Source of the DNA: Reticulitermes speratus
Lineage: Eukaryota; Arthropoda; Insecta; Blattodea; Rhinotermitidae
Reading direction: 5' to 3'
DNA: 64,000 nucleotides
Assembly (NCBI GenBank): GCA_021186555.1
Contig: JAJKFL010000026.1
Coordinates: forward strand, 6,877,209 to 6,941,208
Every line of letters starts with the position of its first letter. Within the stretch, counting starts at the first letter, position 1. The notes under the pieces were generated by a model, which saw only the letters and a list, made by a program, of their open reading frames with translations, did no database searches and was not told the origin of the DNA. Shown here piece by piece: positions 31,851-41,800 of the stretch. The translations under genes were made by a program, and so were the position numbers.

Positions 31851-32239
31851 CAGGGTTATTCAAAATGATTGTCGGGGTTTTAACAACTTGTCATACACAA
31901 TACACTTGAGATAGCAGTATATGTATTTTTTTATTTAATAGAACAACACTCCAAGTTTTTGTGACATACCTTACAGGTGCTCTATATGTGCACCCTTTGT
32001 GATTCTACAAACATCAACACGATAATCGAGTTCGTTCCAAACTTTTTCTAGCATGTCAGCGGTGATGGTTTCAATGGCGGTTCTGATTCGTACCTTCAGT
32101 TCCGGGATACTTGCGGGAAGAGGAGGAACATAAACCTGATCCTTGACGTAACCCCATACAAAGAAATGACATGGGGTTGCATCTGGAGAACGAGGTGGCC
32201 AATTTGTTAAAACCCCGACAATCATTTTGAATAACCCTG
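31851..32239 (-). mobile_element. Non-autonomous Tc1/mariner element with 36-bp TIRs
   Basis: Terminal inverted repeats of 36 bp (31851-31886 and 32204-32239) are perfect complements starting CAGGGTTATTCAAAATGA. TA flanks both ends (31849-31850, 32240-32241), the target duplication of this superfamily. The minus strand keeps the transposase C-terminus: WPPRSPDATPCHFFVWGYVK, DQVYVPPLPASIPELKVRIR, VWNELDYRVDVCR, TKGAHIEHL, stop. SPDxTP holds the third catalytic Asp. The first two catalytic residues and the DNA-binding domain are deleted, with the 5' repeat fused directly to this part. It can only move if a relative supplies transposase. Confidence 0.93.
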
Positions 32240-32249
32240 TATAATACAT

Positions 32250-32335
32250 TCAGAAGCAATTATAAAACTCATACAAGTTTCGGCATCGGGGCGCCATCAT
32301 CAGGAATTTATTCAGAAAAAGGAATAACAGCTAAT
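32250..32335 (-). repeat. Fold-back family, single end
   Basis: On the minus strand 'cctgatgatggcgccccgat' then 'gccgaaacttgtatgag' gives the layout CTGATGA, T, GGC...GCC, GAAAC. It directly abuts the Tc1/mariner element. Confidence 0.65.
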
Positions 32336-32449
32336 CTAGGTATTGTGTCTCCCTTCTTAAAACGATTAAAACTCTAAAACATACGCAGTTAATAATCATA
32401 AAATTACAATGTTTTAAGTTTAATTTAATTTCAATTTTTAAAGTGAGCC

Positions 32450-32560
32450 GTTCCAGGTAGAAGTCCCATCTACTGCCGAGATTAAGAATAAGTGTAGCCT
32501 ACCTCCACTCTCCCAATATGCCTTCATGGAGCGCATAGCAACACCTGTTCCTTTTTATCT
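32450..32560 (+). mobile_element. SINE-D 3' fragment
   Basis: 'ctgccgagattaagaataag', 'tacctccactctcccaatat' and 'gccttcatggagcgcatagc' match the 3' part of SINE-D on the plus strand. Confidence 0.55.
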
Positions 32561-32699
32561 TACCTAAAGCTTTTAAAAATGTCAGAGGGCCGAGTCTTTA
32601 CATCAGTCACAGAGCAGGCCAAGCCACAAGCTCCTCCCTTTAACCCTGTCAGACGGCTAAGAATTCACGCCATATGTTCAGCGCCTGATAACTAATTCA

Positions 32700-32885
32700 A
32701 AGGGGCAGTGTCCTTGAGCAGCCGATAATCAATCAACCGGTGATGAAATTCCCTTTCTTCCACGGAACCCGACGTTTCATGACCGTGCTCGCGACGGCCT
32801 TCCGCTGACAGTTGACTCCAGTTTCTGTCCTCACATCTGAACCTCTGCCTTCCAAACAATCATTTCCATTCAGGTTTCCCAATCA
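32700..32885 (-). mobile_element. LINE-A 3' fragment, decayed
   Basis: Plus-strand view: 'cagtgtccttgagcagccga', 'aattccctttcttccacgga' and 'ttccattcaggtttcccaat' follow the order of LINE-A 3' UTR and coding tail, with many substitutions. Confidence 0.5.
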
Positions 32886-32896
32886 TATTTCTATAA

Positions 32897-33038
32897 CTAA
32901 CTAACTAACTCCATGTAGCACAGTCCTTCTTGAGAAGCTAACAGGTCGTCAGCTAGTAAAGAAATTCCCCGCGTTTTATGGAACCCGAAGGTTCATTACC
33001 GCACTCACAAGAGCCTGCCACCTGTCCCTATCCTGAGC
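32897..33038 (-). mobile_element. LINE-A short 3' insertion with target duplication
   Basis: About 140 bp of LINE-A 3' end: (TAAC)n tail, 'ccatgtagcacagtccttct', 'attccccgcgttttatggaa', 'cctgccacctgtccctatcc'. The perfect 13-bp duplication CATATTTCTATAA lies at 32884-32896 and 33039-33051. This is a severely 5'-truncated retrotransposition product. Confidence 0.95.
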
Positions 33039-33236
33039 CATATTTCTATAAGAATTAATTTTTTTTCAATTATATGATTGATGTCGCCATTGTCTTTTCT
33101 ATTAACACTGAAATTTAATGCCATAGAAAGGAAATTCCAATACCTAAAAACACAGAAAAGTACAAACAAGTACCGTCCCTATATTTGACGGAGCTGAGAT
33201 TCGATTCGCCTTTACCCTTACCTCTCACGACGTCGA

Positions 33237-33273
33237 AGCGAGAGAACCTAAATTCGATTTAGGTTCTCTCGCT
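33237..33273. repeat. Perfect 16-bp hairpin
   Basis: 'agcgagagaacctaaa' (33237-33252), a 5-nt loop and its exact complement (33258-33273). It follows a stretch rich in 'cgtcgaagcg'. Function unknown. Confidence 0.92.
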
Positions 33274-33683
33274 GACAGATCAAGCGCCAGAGTTTGCTTT
33301 CGTAATGGCAGTCACGTGGCGCTTCTGTGCGCCGCGACGATCAAATCTGTAGGGGGTGGGGGGAGACGCTAAATTTGTGTGTTAATGAATGGTGATGTCA
33401 TTTTTTTTAACGCAGTGAGTGTGGGGTGTTTGAGCAGTGTGTACTCACAACAGATGGCCAGGGAAATGAAGACAAGTGCACAGTGATGGGTTCCGAATTT
33501 TATGTTGTTCTGTGGCTTCAATCATTAAGGCGGGTGGGACACATATCTCGCCTGGGCAAACAAGATGCGATTAAACAATTGGTTAGGTTAGTTAACTAAT
33601 TAACTAACTAACCAACCAAGTAACAAACATAAAAACAAATAAACAAACTAATTAACTAACTAAATAACTGACTAGACTATAAG
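33274..33683. other. No gene; TTAA/CTAA-rich run
   Basis: 33585-33672 is a degenerate run of 'ttaactaac' words next to a SINE-B. It could be a decayed LINE-A tail. Nothing else recognised. Confidence 0.45.
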
Positions 33684-33963
33684 GCCGTGCCATGGCTCAG
33701 GCGGTTAGTCGCCGGCCTTTCATCGCGGAGGCCCGGGTCCAATCCCGGGTCAGTCCATGTGGGATTTGTGGTGGACAAAGTGGCACTGGGACAGGTTTTT
33801 CCCCCGAGTACTTCGGTTTTCCCCTGTCAATTTCATTCCACTGGTGCTCCATTACACGGAAAAAAAAAAAAAAAAACTAATCATTTTCATCACAGGGTTG
33901 CACAATAAGCCTCAAGGCCACGTTGCGTCCGTAGCATCTGTTTGGGGGCCCTTGAAAAAAAAA
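33684..33963 (+). mobile_element. SINE-B, full length
   Basis: Plus strand: head 'ggccgtgccatggctcaggc' with 'ggttagtcgccggcc' and B-box 'gggtccaatcccgggtcagt', body 'ggacaaagtggcactgggac', 'tcattccactggtgctccat', an internal A run, 'cagggttgcacaataagcct' and an A tail. Confidence 0.92.
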
Positions 33964-34266
33964 TAGACCATATCTACAGATTCACATAGCCAAGAAATTC
34001 CCCTCCGTTATTAGAATCCAAAAATTAGCTACAGTACTAAAACACGATCTTAATTAGGCCGATTAATGCAGTCTACATCCTCCTGCTGAAGCTTTTTAAC
34101 ATAAATTTTAATATCATCGTCAATCTCTTATATTATTTCATAATTTTTAATCGCGAACGTTATAAAATTTTTTATTCCTCTTTGTGTGATAAACAAAATA
34201 TCTTAATAAATATTTTCAAGAAAATGCAGGCATTTGGAAGTAATAGAAAAGCAAATCTTAGACGAA
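33964..34266. other. No recognisable feature
   Basis: AT-rich DNA; nothing recognised. Confidence 0.45.
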
Positions 34267-34279
34267 ACACATTAAAGTA

Positions 34280-34562
34280 AGGTAAAGTTCTCCCTATAAC
34301 AGGCCATGAAGGCCCAGAGGGGGAGTAGAGGTATAGCTCTACTCTTTCTTTAACCTCGGCACTAGATGGGGGTAGGTGGTCAACTCCACGCCCCGGCCGT
34401 TTTACACCCGGGAAATAGACCCGGTACCCATTGTATAGGAGGCTGGGTGGGCCCCAGGGCAGGTATGGACGGCTGCGAAAAATCTCGCCCCCACCGCGAT
34501 TCGATCGTCGGACTGTCCAGCCCGTAGCGAGTCGCTATACCGACTGAGCTATCCCGACCCGC
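34280..34562 (-). mobile_element. SINE-C, full length
   Basis: Minus-strand SINE-C with complete head and body. The perfect 13-bp duplication ACACATTAAAGTA lies at 34267-34279 and 34563-34575. Confidence 0.95.
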
Positions 34563-34575
34563 ACACATTAAAGTA

Positions 34576-34914
34576 CGCTACCCAATTGTTAGCAATAATA
34601 AGAGAATATACTCACCGCTAAACGTTGATATGTGGATCTTGCTGACAGGGTGAAGTAACCTGTGAGCAAAGAATACACAAATTTTGGTGAAACGTCAGGA
34701 GAAATGCCAAGTTCTCTTTGTACAAGTTTATGACTTACCATACGTACTGCACAGAGACAGAAGCTATTACAAGAAGTACGTTTTTGACCAAAGAACCCGA
34801 TTTTGTAGAAAAATCTTAGAGACAATGCAAGAAATTGTTCAAGCGAAATATGCCGCACATTCGATTTAAAACCTAGTCATATTAACGCGAAGATAAAATT
34901 GTCCATGTGTTTAA
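34576..34914. other. Short open frame, not called as a gene
   Basis: 34684-34869 on the plus strand is open for about 61 codons and reads protein-like (RQEKCQVLFVQVYDLPYVLH then KKYVFDQRTRFCRKILE), but it has no recognised family, clear start or splice sites. Confidence 0.3.
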
Positions 34915-35076
34915 TCAGGCGCCATGCCACAAATACATACGCATATTGGAGGCGTAGCTCCACACATTCTTAAAGTCGGCACTAGATGGAAGTACGTGGT
35001 CCGCTGCATATGCCCCGGGCCGCTTTAAACCAGGAGGAAAGATTCTCGTTCCCCATTTATAGGGATGTATAAGGCC
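34915..35076 (-). mobile_element. SINE-D 3' part
   Basis: Minus strand: 'acgcatattggaggcgtagc', 'cacattcttaaagtcggcac', 'ccccatttatagggatgtat'. The head end is replaced by an adjoining SINE-A. Confidence 0.65.
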
Positions 35077-35310
35077 CCACTCGTTTACTAGGATTATGGG
35101 TTCGAATCCCACCGGGGGCATGGATGTCTGTTTCTTGTGAGTGTTGTGTGTTGTCAGGTAGAGGTCTCTGCGACGGGCTGGTCACTCGTCCAGAGGAGTC
35201 CTACCGAGTGTGGTGTGTCTAAAAAGTGTGTGATCGTGAAGCCTCGAAAAATGAGGCGGCCTAGGCCCCCAAGGGACTGTCGAGCCATTGGAAAAGAAAA
35301 AAAAAAAAAA
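35077..35310 (+). mobile_element. SINE-A (body 1), 5'-truncated
   Basis: Plus strand: starts inside the head ('actcgtttactaggattatg'), B-box 'gggttcgaatcccaccgg', full body 1 and A tail at about 35291-35310. Confidence 0.9.
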
Positions 35311-35754
35311 TATGGCGCCATAGTCGGTCTGCACCAGTGTGTCACAACAAGTGTTCAGCAGAACATCGTCAGGGGTTCTGCGAGCAATCGTGGAATAAAC
35401 GAATAAAAACATTTTTAAATACCGCTAAAATTCCAAATACCTCTCGAAATATCGCAGGAATTTTTTTGTCCCACAACTGGCAATACTAAAGGAATCCCTG
35501 TGCTTTGGCATTTTGATATTTAAAATAAATATTAAATAATACAGGAAGGCTGAAAAAATGCGTCCCTCTTTTCCCCATATTTTAACCTCCCTAATACACT
35601 CGTATGCAATTTTTTCTTGACAATAATTTAGCAGTAACTGAATTACGCTCCCTGCTATCATTTTTTCTGGTCTGTAAACATTTTCAAAGGTAGGGTTTCC
35701 ACGGGCTATAAAAATTATTTGATGAATGCCTTCATGGAAGAAAGGTTAGTAAAC
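35311..35754. other. No recognisable feature
   Basis: AT-rich; nothing recognised. Confidence 0.45.
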
Positions 35755-35875
35755 ACTGGTCTGGGGGTTCTGGAGTAAAGAGAAACCTCTGCTCCTTATC
35801 GGGAATCAAATCCCAGTTCCCCGATCGTCCAGCTCGTAGCACAGGCACTGTTGCTAACTGAGACACCGCGGCGCC
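35755..35875 (-). mobile_element. SINE-D head part
   Basis: Minus strand: 'gtctgggggttctggagtaa', 'ccttatcgggaatcaaatcc' and 'gtccagctcgtagcacaggc' match SINE-D/C heads. Confidence 0.55.
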
Positions 35876-36364
35876 TAGCGCATTTACCGTCCTTATCGTC
35901 TATTTTATTTTCCAAAAGGTACAGATTATTACATTCGATGGGCCGTTCCTAGAGACGCGGTACAACTTTATTCCTAGAGCAAACCCACTTTGTAAAGTGT
36001 CGCGCCCTGTTTGTCTCCTGCTCCAGCCTCCACTTTCATCCCACACAGCAGGATATCACTAGCGTCCACTCTCCTGTTGGACTTCAATATCGCCCCGCAC
36101 TGCATGACTACGACACAGGCAGGAAGCGTACCACGCCGTGCCTGCGACGATATTGCAGAGGTGGGAGAAAATGAATGCTTGGGATCGTAGTGAGAGAAAA
36201 GGAGGAAGACAAACGAGGGGAAATAGGGACAGAAGAAGAATTAAAATGAGAAGAGTATAAGAAACAAATAACTGTCTCTTCCTATCGTCTCCAACTCCTC
36301 AAAAATGGACATCCGCCTAATGAAATGAAAAGATTACGTCAGAATGTCTTGAAGACTACATACT
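35876..36364. other. No recognisable feature
   Basis: Moderately G/C-rich then purine-rich DNA (36140-36280); no repeat or coding signal recognised. Confidence 0.4.
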
Positions 36365-36640
36365 TCTGCGATACTACACCGTGTTACCTGGTAATATTAC
36401 CGACGTTTTGGAAGAGATTACTGCTTCCATCTTCAGGGTAGTCGGAAAAAATATAGCTGATCGAAGATTTGGTTTATTATGTACGGAAAAAGGACTAAAT
36501 CAAACAATTCTCCCAGCATATTACTCTTTCGACTACCATGAAGATGGAGGCAGTAATGTCTTCCGAAACGTCGGTACGAGATACAAATTAAAACGGCGTT
36601 ATAACCCAGAAGAATTTAATATTCTCAAAAAACTGTGAAA
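36365..36640. repeat. Fold-back element, ~50-bp arms
   Basis: The left arm near 36395-36445 contains 'accgacgttttggaagagat' and 'ctgcttccatcttcagggta'. The right arm near 36530-36580 contains 'ctaccatgaagatggaggca' and 'gtcttccgaaacgtcggtac'. The core is intact in the right arm (GAAGA, T, GGAGG...CTTCC, GAAAC) and mutated in the left (CAAAAC). Confidence 0.82.
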
Positions 36641-37929
36641 ACTCGTATCATCAGGATATCTTATCGCCTCAGAATATAGACCTCAATTAAACCAAAAACA
36701 TTTCGCATTAACCATTTGTAAACTAAATCAATCTACACAGTCCACCACTTACAGCATGAATTCGTACCTGGCAGTAAACATACTGCAACTTCATTGCAGA
36801 GATCATCAGCAAGCCAATGCTGTGTAAAAAATAATCACCCCTTACTCTGAGAGCCAAATGAAACAAATGCATTGCACGGCCAAAATGCAAAGTTCTGGAA
36901 TGTTAAACGCGACGGTGCATACAGTAAACAATAAAATTCAATGAGCTACGGAATGTGAGCCATATAAATAGCACAATTTCAACATTTGGAATAGATTTTT
37001 TCTTACACCGATAACACAGAGGCCGTGGCAGAACGTAAATTTAAATTTATTAAAATTTCTTACGATCCATTTTTATACTGCGTGCCGATAGAAGTCTAGT
37101 TCTCCCAAGTCAAGTTTTCTTAAGGCTTTTAAGATTAAAATTCTCTAACAATTTAATATTTTGTGACACGTTAATTTAAGTTTTGCAATATAAGGTTTCA
37201 GGCCTTTATTAGTCTCAGAGTGGAGAACTGCTTCTTGAGAAATTGCGCCGTGAAAAAGAAACCAAAAGCCATAAACATTAATACAGAATCAACAGAGCTA
37301 CAAACAGAGGAATTGAACTTTTAGACATCTTTGAGTAGTTCAGAACTAAAATACCAGAAGAAAGAGCGATCCAGGCGAAAGGAGTATATATAATCTAGAG
37401 ACCAACTGCCCCAATTTCACAATTACATTTTACAAATTTAAAATCGACACAGGCCTTAACACTTTCCAGAAATTGTAACTGTGAAATATCAGGAATATAT
37501 TTCGTCTACGTGGGGCAGTGTAACTTATGTTCGTATTTTTATTAAAAGCTTTATTGACAGTACCAAGTTACATCAATAGAGAATACAAGAATAGTAAACT
37601 GTTGTGCCTTTAACCAACGTCCATTATCGCCTATGAGCAGGAACGTAACCCTGGCCGTCATGTAGAAGATACTCCGGATCTTAATTGTAGTGAAAAACCT
37701 TATGTTCGTATCGTTTGCATGGACCCAAATGCAGAACTGTTCTGAGTTAATAAAAACAGAGGCAGGAAGTGGCAACAATAAATGGCGTTGTTTCAGTCGG
37801 CGTTACACTGTCGACCTTCGCCAGAAAAGGTAGCCTACCTATAGATTATCATCGTTACTCTTACATTTTAAGTGTGTTTATTTAACGAGGCTGTCCGTTG
37901 CTAAGATTTTATAGCGTCAGTTGTTTATG
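36641..37929. other. No recognisable gene
   Basis: About 1.3 kb, AT-rich. A short peptide near 37460-37530 (NCNCEISGIYFVYVGQ) faintly recalls GIY-YIG endonuclease text, but this is too weak to call. Confidence 0.35.
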
Positions 37930-38033
37930 GAAGAATGTGGAGCATAGGTGGAATGATACTGACAGGGATGACCAAGGCACTCGAAGTAAAACTTTTCCTA
38001 GTGTCATTGTGTTCACCACAAATTCCACAAGGA
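37930..38033 (-). mobile_element. SINE-B fragment, old
   Basis: 'gtggagcataggtggaatga', 'gaccaaggcactcgaagtaa' and 'tgttcaccacaaattccaca' match SINE-B body in minus orientation. Confidence 0.6.
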
Positions 38034-38146
38034 GTGGTTTTATCCCAATTATATCAAGTTCGTTTTCCATAACATCAAGTACATGGTGCTCATATCATGT
38101 AAAATGTAAATTTTATGGAATCCCTGAATGACTCTTTCAGTAGAAA

Positions 38147-38441
38147 CGTAAAGGTAAAGGTAAAGGTCTCCCTAGAACAGGCCATGAAGGCCCAGAGGGG
38201 GAGTAGAGGTACAGCTCTACTCTTTCTTTACCCCGGCACTATATGAGGGTGGGTGGTCAACTCCACGCCCCGGCCGTTTTACACCCGGGAAAGAGACCCG
38301 GTACCCATCACATAGGAGGCTGGGTGGGCCCCAGGGCCGGTCTGGACGGGTGCGGAAAATCTCGCCCCTACCGGGATTCGATCCCCGGGTCGTCCAGCCC
38401 GTAGCGATTCGCTGTACCGACTGAGCTATCCCGGCCCACTG
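38147..38441 (-). mobile_element. SINE-C, full length
   Basis: Minus strand, complete. The tail (plus view) is 'cgtaaaggtaaaggtaaagg'. The duplication TCAGTAGAAA (38137-38146) / TCAGTGGAAA (38442-38451) flanks it. Confidence 0.93.
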
Positions 38442-38534
38442 TCAGTGGAAAGGTTATGTGTGGAAGCTGTAGATAGAGACAGTAAGAGTTCAGCTTTCCT
38501 GTTCAGATTTCAAAGAGCATTCACTAGTATTGGG

Positions 38535-38830
38535 AGCCGGAATAGTGCAGTTGGTGTAGTGACTAGGCTACAGGCTGGGACTCCGACTAACCGTGACTCG
38601 ATTTCCGACAGTCGCAAGTGATTTACATCTCCAAAGCGTCCAGGCAGACTCTGGGTCACACAGAGGCTCCCATTCAACGGGCATCGTCAGCTCTTTCCTC
38701 GGGGGTAAAGCAACCGGATCGTGAAGCTGACCACTCTGACCATCTATTGTCGAGATAGAAATGATAGGAGCTATAACTCCACTTCCCCATATGCCTTCAC
38801 GGTGTGTGCAGGGAAAAAATTAACCTTTGT
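38535..38830 (+). mobile_element. SINE-D, near full length
   Basis: Plus strand: 'gggagccggaatagtgcagt', 'ccgtgactcgatttccgaca' (B-box), 'acagaggctcccattcaacg', 'cgggggtaaagcaaccggat', 'aggagctataactccacttc', 'atgccttcacggtgtgtgca'. Confidence 0.85.
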
Positions 38831-39122
38831 TCTACTACTGACAATTACATTATAGTCCTAAAGAAGCCACGAGGGCGATAGCTAACTCTGAGCGCTGAAT
38901 CCACAGTGACAAGGACGTTATTCACCTGCTCTCACTACGTCATGCCACAGGATGAATGTGATTAACTGACTGTGATTTCAACACGCGTCTTGCCCACTTA
39001 GCCGCAATGACAGAGATCAGCAGAGTTTCGCACTCGACATGTCCATGCATAGCGAATCGAGCTTAAATATAAAATCAATAAGGCACAAACACTGCTACAG
39101 TCACTCCACGGCCTGGATGAAG
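38831..39122. other. No recognisable feature
   Basis: Nothing recognised. Confidence 0.45.
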
Positions 39123-39560
39123 ATAAAGGTCAAGGTGTCCCTGTCCACTCCATAAAGGCCTATAGGAGGAGCATAGGTTTTTTATTTTCTGTGGCTCATC
39201 AGCCCCTAATCGGGCCTAGGTCACCTCACTGTTGAGGCTTCACGATCACACTCAGACACACCACACTCGGTAGGACTCCTCTGGACGAGTGATCGGCCCG
39301 TCGCAGAGACCTCAACCTGAAAACACACAACACTCACAAGAGACAGACATCAATGCCTCCGGTGGGATTCGAACCCACGATCCCAGCAAGCGAGCGACCG
39401 CAGGCCCACGCCTTAGACCGCACGGCCACTGGGATCGGCGGAGCATATGTATAGCTCCACTCATTCTTAACCTGAGCGCTAGATGGAAATAAGTAGCCAA
39501 CATCACACTCCTGCCACTTTGCTCCGGGAAAGGACACCGATATCCATTTAATAGGTTGGG
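39123..39560 (-). mobile_element. SINE-D split by a SINE-A
   Basis: Tail side at 39123-39175 ('tgtccctgtccactccataa') and inner part at 39440-39560 ('catatgtatagctccactca', 'gatatccatttaataggttg'), minus orientation. A SINE-A separates the halves. Confidence 0.8.
39176..39439 (-). mobile_element. SINE-A (body 1) nested in SINE-D
   Basis: Minus strand, full length. The 8-bp duplication GGAGCATA at 39168-39175 and 39440-39447 rejoins the SINE-D text when removed. Confidence 0.93.
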
Positions 39561-39599
39561 TGTGTTATATTCCGCATATTTGGCATCAACAAATATCTG

Positions 39600-39830
39600 G
39601 AATTAGCTCGGTAACAGCTAATTTTAGCCGAAACATGTGGTCACAGTACATATCAATTAATAAAGATAAACTGACACTGTGCTTATTAAAATATTTGCTG
39701 TGGAAAATGGATTTTAAATTTACTCATTCGTATACACGTGCTTGTATTTATGAGAACAGGCCTCACCATGAGGATGTAAATCCGAAACACCTAAGACAAA
39801 TCTTGGCCGTTTGATGGGTATATCCTTCTT
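39600..39830 (+). repeat. Fold-back family remnants
   Basis: 'attttagccgaaacatgtgg' (39621-39640) and 'catgaggatgtaaatccgaa' + 'acacc' (39768-39792; GAGGAT-gtaa-ATCC, GAAAC) repeat the core layout within AT-rich DNA. Confidence 0.5.
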
Positions 39831-40464
39831 TTATTAAGATTTATCGATATGTTTCAATTTTAGTTAACATCGGACAAACATAAAAGGCATCTTTCATGAA
39901 GGGCTATATCCGTGTCTGCATTAATTTTGTGGGTGACTTTATAAATATTTATCGGAACGAAATACGAAGGGGAAAGGGGACGGAGGGGGGGGGGAGTTGA
40001 GAAGAAAAATGAAAACGGCCTCTTACATTTCATGCACGTTGCTGGGATAATTACGTAGAGCGGAGTGAGCATGCCAGAATTGTAATTCTATGCGTCCTCT
40101 ACGGTTCTTGTTTCCTTGCTTTTATTCCACATTCTCTATCCCTGCTCTTTCTTCATCTCTTTCTTTCTCTATTTTCCACGTGTCCACGTATTCTGCACTA
40201 TTTTGTCGACGTTCCGCCTTATATATTTCACATCTAGTGAAAGCAATATCTCTTCTCAGACAACTCAAGAAAACACGGAACGGAAGACTAGCTCAAACTT
40301 TTGAAGAGAATATAATCAGCCGTTTTTCACTTCTTGTTTTTCCTCTAAATACTCTTCGTTTATTTTAGGAAAATTTACATTGACTTTCACTCTTCATCTT
40401 ACAGGCCGCAGGAATTTTCCGATAAAGACAACTTACCATTTGCGAGCTTTTACTTTCTCACGGC
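39831..40464. other. No recognisable feature
   Basis: C/T-rich and AT-rich DNA; no gene or repeat recognised. Confidence 0.4.
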
Positions 40465-40565
40465 GGTGACTCTGAAAACAGACGTCTTTTGAGACGCGAC
40501 GCCCTGTAATGTTATAACAATACCGACGTTTCGAAAGAACCTGCTGATTCCATCTTCAGTGTAAA
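40465..40565 (-). repeat. Fold-back family, single arm
   Basis: Minus strand: 'cactgaagatggaatcagca', 'ggttctttcgaaacgtcggt', then 'acattacagggcgtcgcgtc'. The core is CTGAAGA, T, GGAA...TTTC, GAAAC. It abuts the R-family copy. Confidence 0.75.
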
Positions 40566-40569
40566 TATA

Positions 40570-41255
40570 AAATAACAAGATAGGCAATGCACATACAACG
40601 TAACACTGTCGGGCTTTCGCGTAACAATTGTTGCCAAGGAAAATCAACAATTCGATACTTTTGTATTACTGAAGTACATATGTCGCCGGCAACAATACAA
40701 TATGTATTGAGAGCTCTGTCGGGAAAAACGCAACAATGTATTCTCTGTATGACTGAGATACATATGTCGCCGGCAACAATACAACAAGTATTGAGAGCTC
40801 TGTCGGGAAAAACGCAACAATGTATTCTCTGTATGACTGAGATACACATATGTCGCCGGCAACAATACAACAAGTATTGAGAGCTCTGTCGGGAAAAACG
40901 CAACAATGTATTCTCTGTATGACTGAGATACATATGTCGCCGGCAACAATACAACAAGTATTGAGAGCTCTGTAGGGAAAAACGCAACAATGTGTTCTCT
41001 GTACGACTGAGATATATATGTCGCCGGCAACAATACACCCTACTTACGTTTTCATGTTAAGTTCCCGACGTTTTTGTCTGATTTTAACCAAATTTGGATT
41101 TACTCGACAGATTTTAATAAAAGCCTTCAATATCAAATTTCATGAAAATCCCACTGGAAGCTGAGTTGACAAACGCGGACAGACAGACGGACAGATAGAC
41201 GGAAAAGACGAAGACAATAGGCCCTTTTCGCGACTATATGCGAACGCGCCTACAA
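40570..41255 (-). repeat. R-family repeat, copy 2, with inner minisatellite
   Basis: Read on the minus strand it begins near 'gcgcgttcgcatatagtcgc', has 'cttcgtcttttccgtctatc', 'gattttcatgaaatttgata', then an 84-bp array, then 'caacaattgttacgcgaaag' with 'gcattgcctatcttgtta'. The outer blocks match copy 1 (16.2-16.77 kb); the array is absent there. Confidence 0.7.
40680..41036. repeat. 84-bp tandem array, about 4 copies
   Basis: Units include 'tgtcgccggcaacaatacaa', 'tattgagagctctgtcggga' and 'tgtattctctgtatgactga'. One unit is 2 bp longer. The unit is a multiple of 3, so long spurious frames arise on the minus strand. Confidence 0.95.
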
Positions 41256-41279
41256 CGATAACTGATTCTTCTCCGAAGA

Positions 41280-41350
41280 AAATGCGGCAGGTTACTCTAA
41301 AAGTCATGAAATTTATTCCAGACTACACTGCGTCACATCCTAGAAGACAG
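41280..41350. repeat. Decayed fold-back block
   Basis: 'ttccagactacactgcgtca' followed by 'catcctagaagacagtg' is the distal block of the fold-back superfamily without its core. Confidence 0.45.
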
Positions 41351-41461
41351 TGATATTAATTCTCTATTTAACTGATGTTTACTGCTTTGGTAGACGATTT
41401 AATATGTGCATCTCAAACATTTATAAGGGTAATGTAGTTATAAAGACAGGAATCACAAGGC

Positions 41462-41800
41462 TAGAAGATCCATTTTAATATTATCCTCCCATCTTCGCCT
41501 ATGTCTTCCAAGTGGTATCTTTTCCTCAGATTTCCCTACCAAAGCCCTGTATGTACCTCTCCTCTCCATACGTGCTACATGCCTCACCAATCTCATTATT
41601 CTTGATTTGATCACTAAAATAATATTGGGTGATGAGTACATATCATGAAGCTCCTCGTGACGTAGTTTTCTCAACTCCCCTGCTACCTCGTCCCCGTTTG
41701 GCCCAAATATCCTCCTCAGCACTCCACTCTCCAACACCCTCAGCCTATGTTCTCCTCTCAGTGTGACAGACCAAGTTTCACACCCATACAAAACAGGGAT
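41462..41800 (-). pseudogene. LINE-A RT C-terminal fragment
   Basis: The minus strand encodes [60 protein letters not shown], matching LINE-A at 26.7-27.0 kb. Truncated at both ends; no tail. Confidence 0.88.

Noticed and set aside
34684..34869. 61-codon plus-strand frame
   Set aside because: Protein-like but short, with no start codon context, splice sites or known family; could be chance.
37440..37560. Possible GIY-YIG endonuclease remnant (NCNCEISGIYFVYVGQ)
   Set aside because: It would fit the Penelope-like idea, but the match is a few residues, with stops nearby and no RT motifs.
40556..41038. 160-codon minus-strand frame with repeated CCRRHMYLSHTENTLLRF text
   Set aside because: Created by the 84-bp array, which is also divisible by three.
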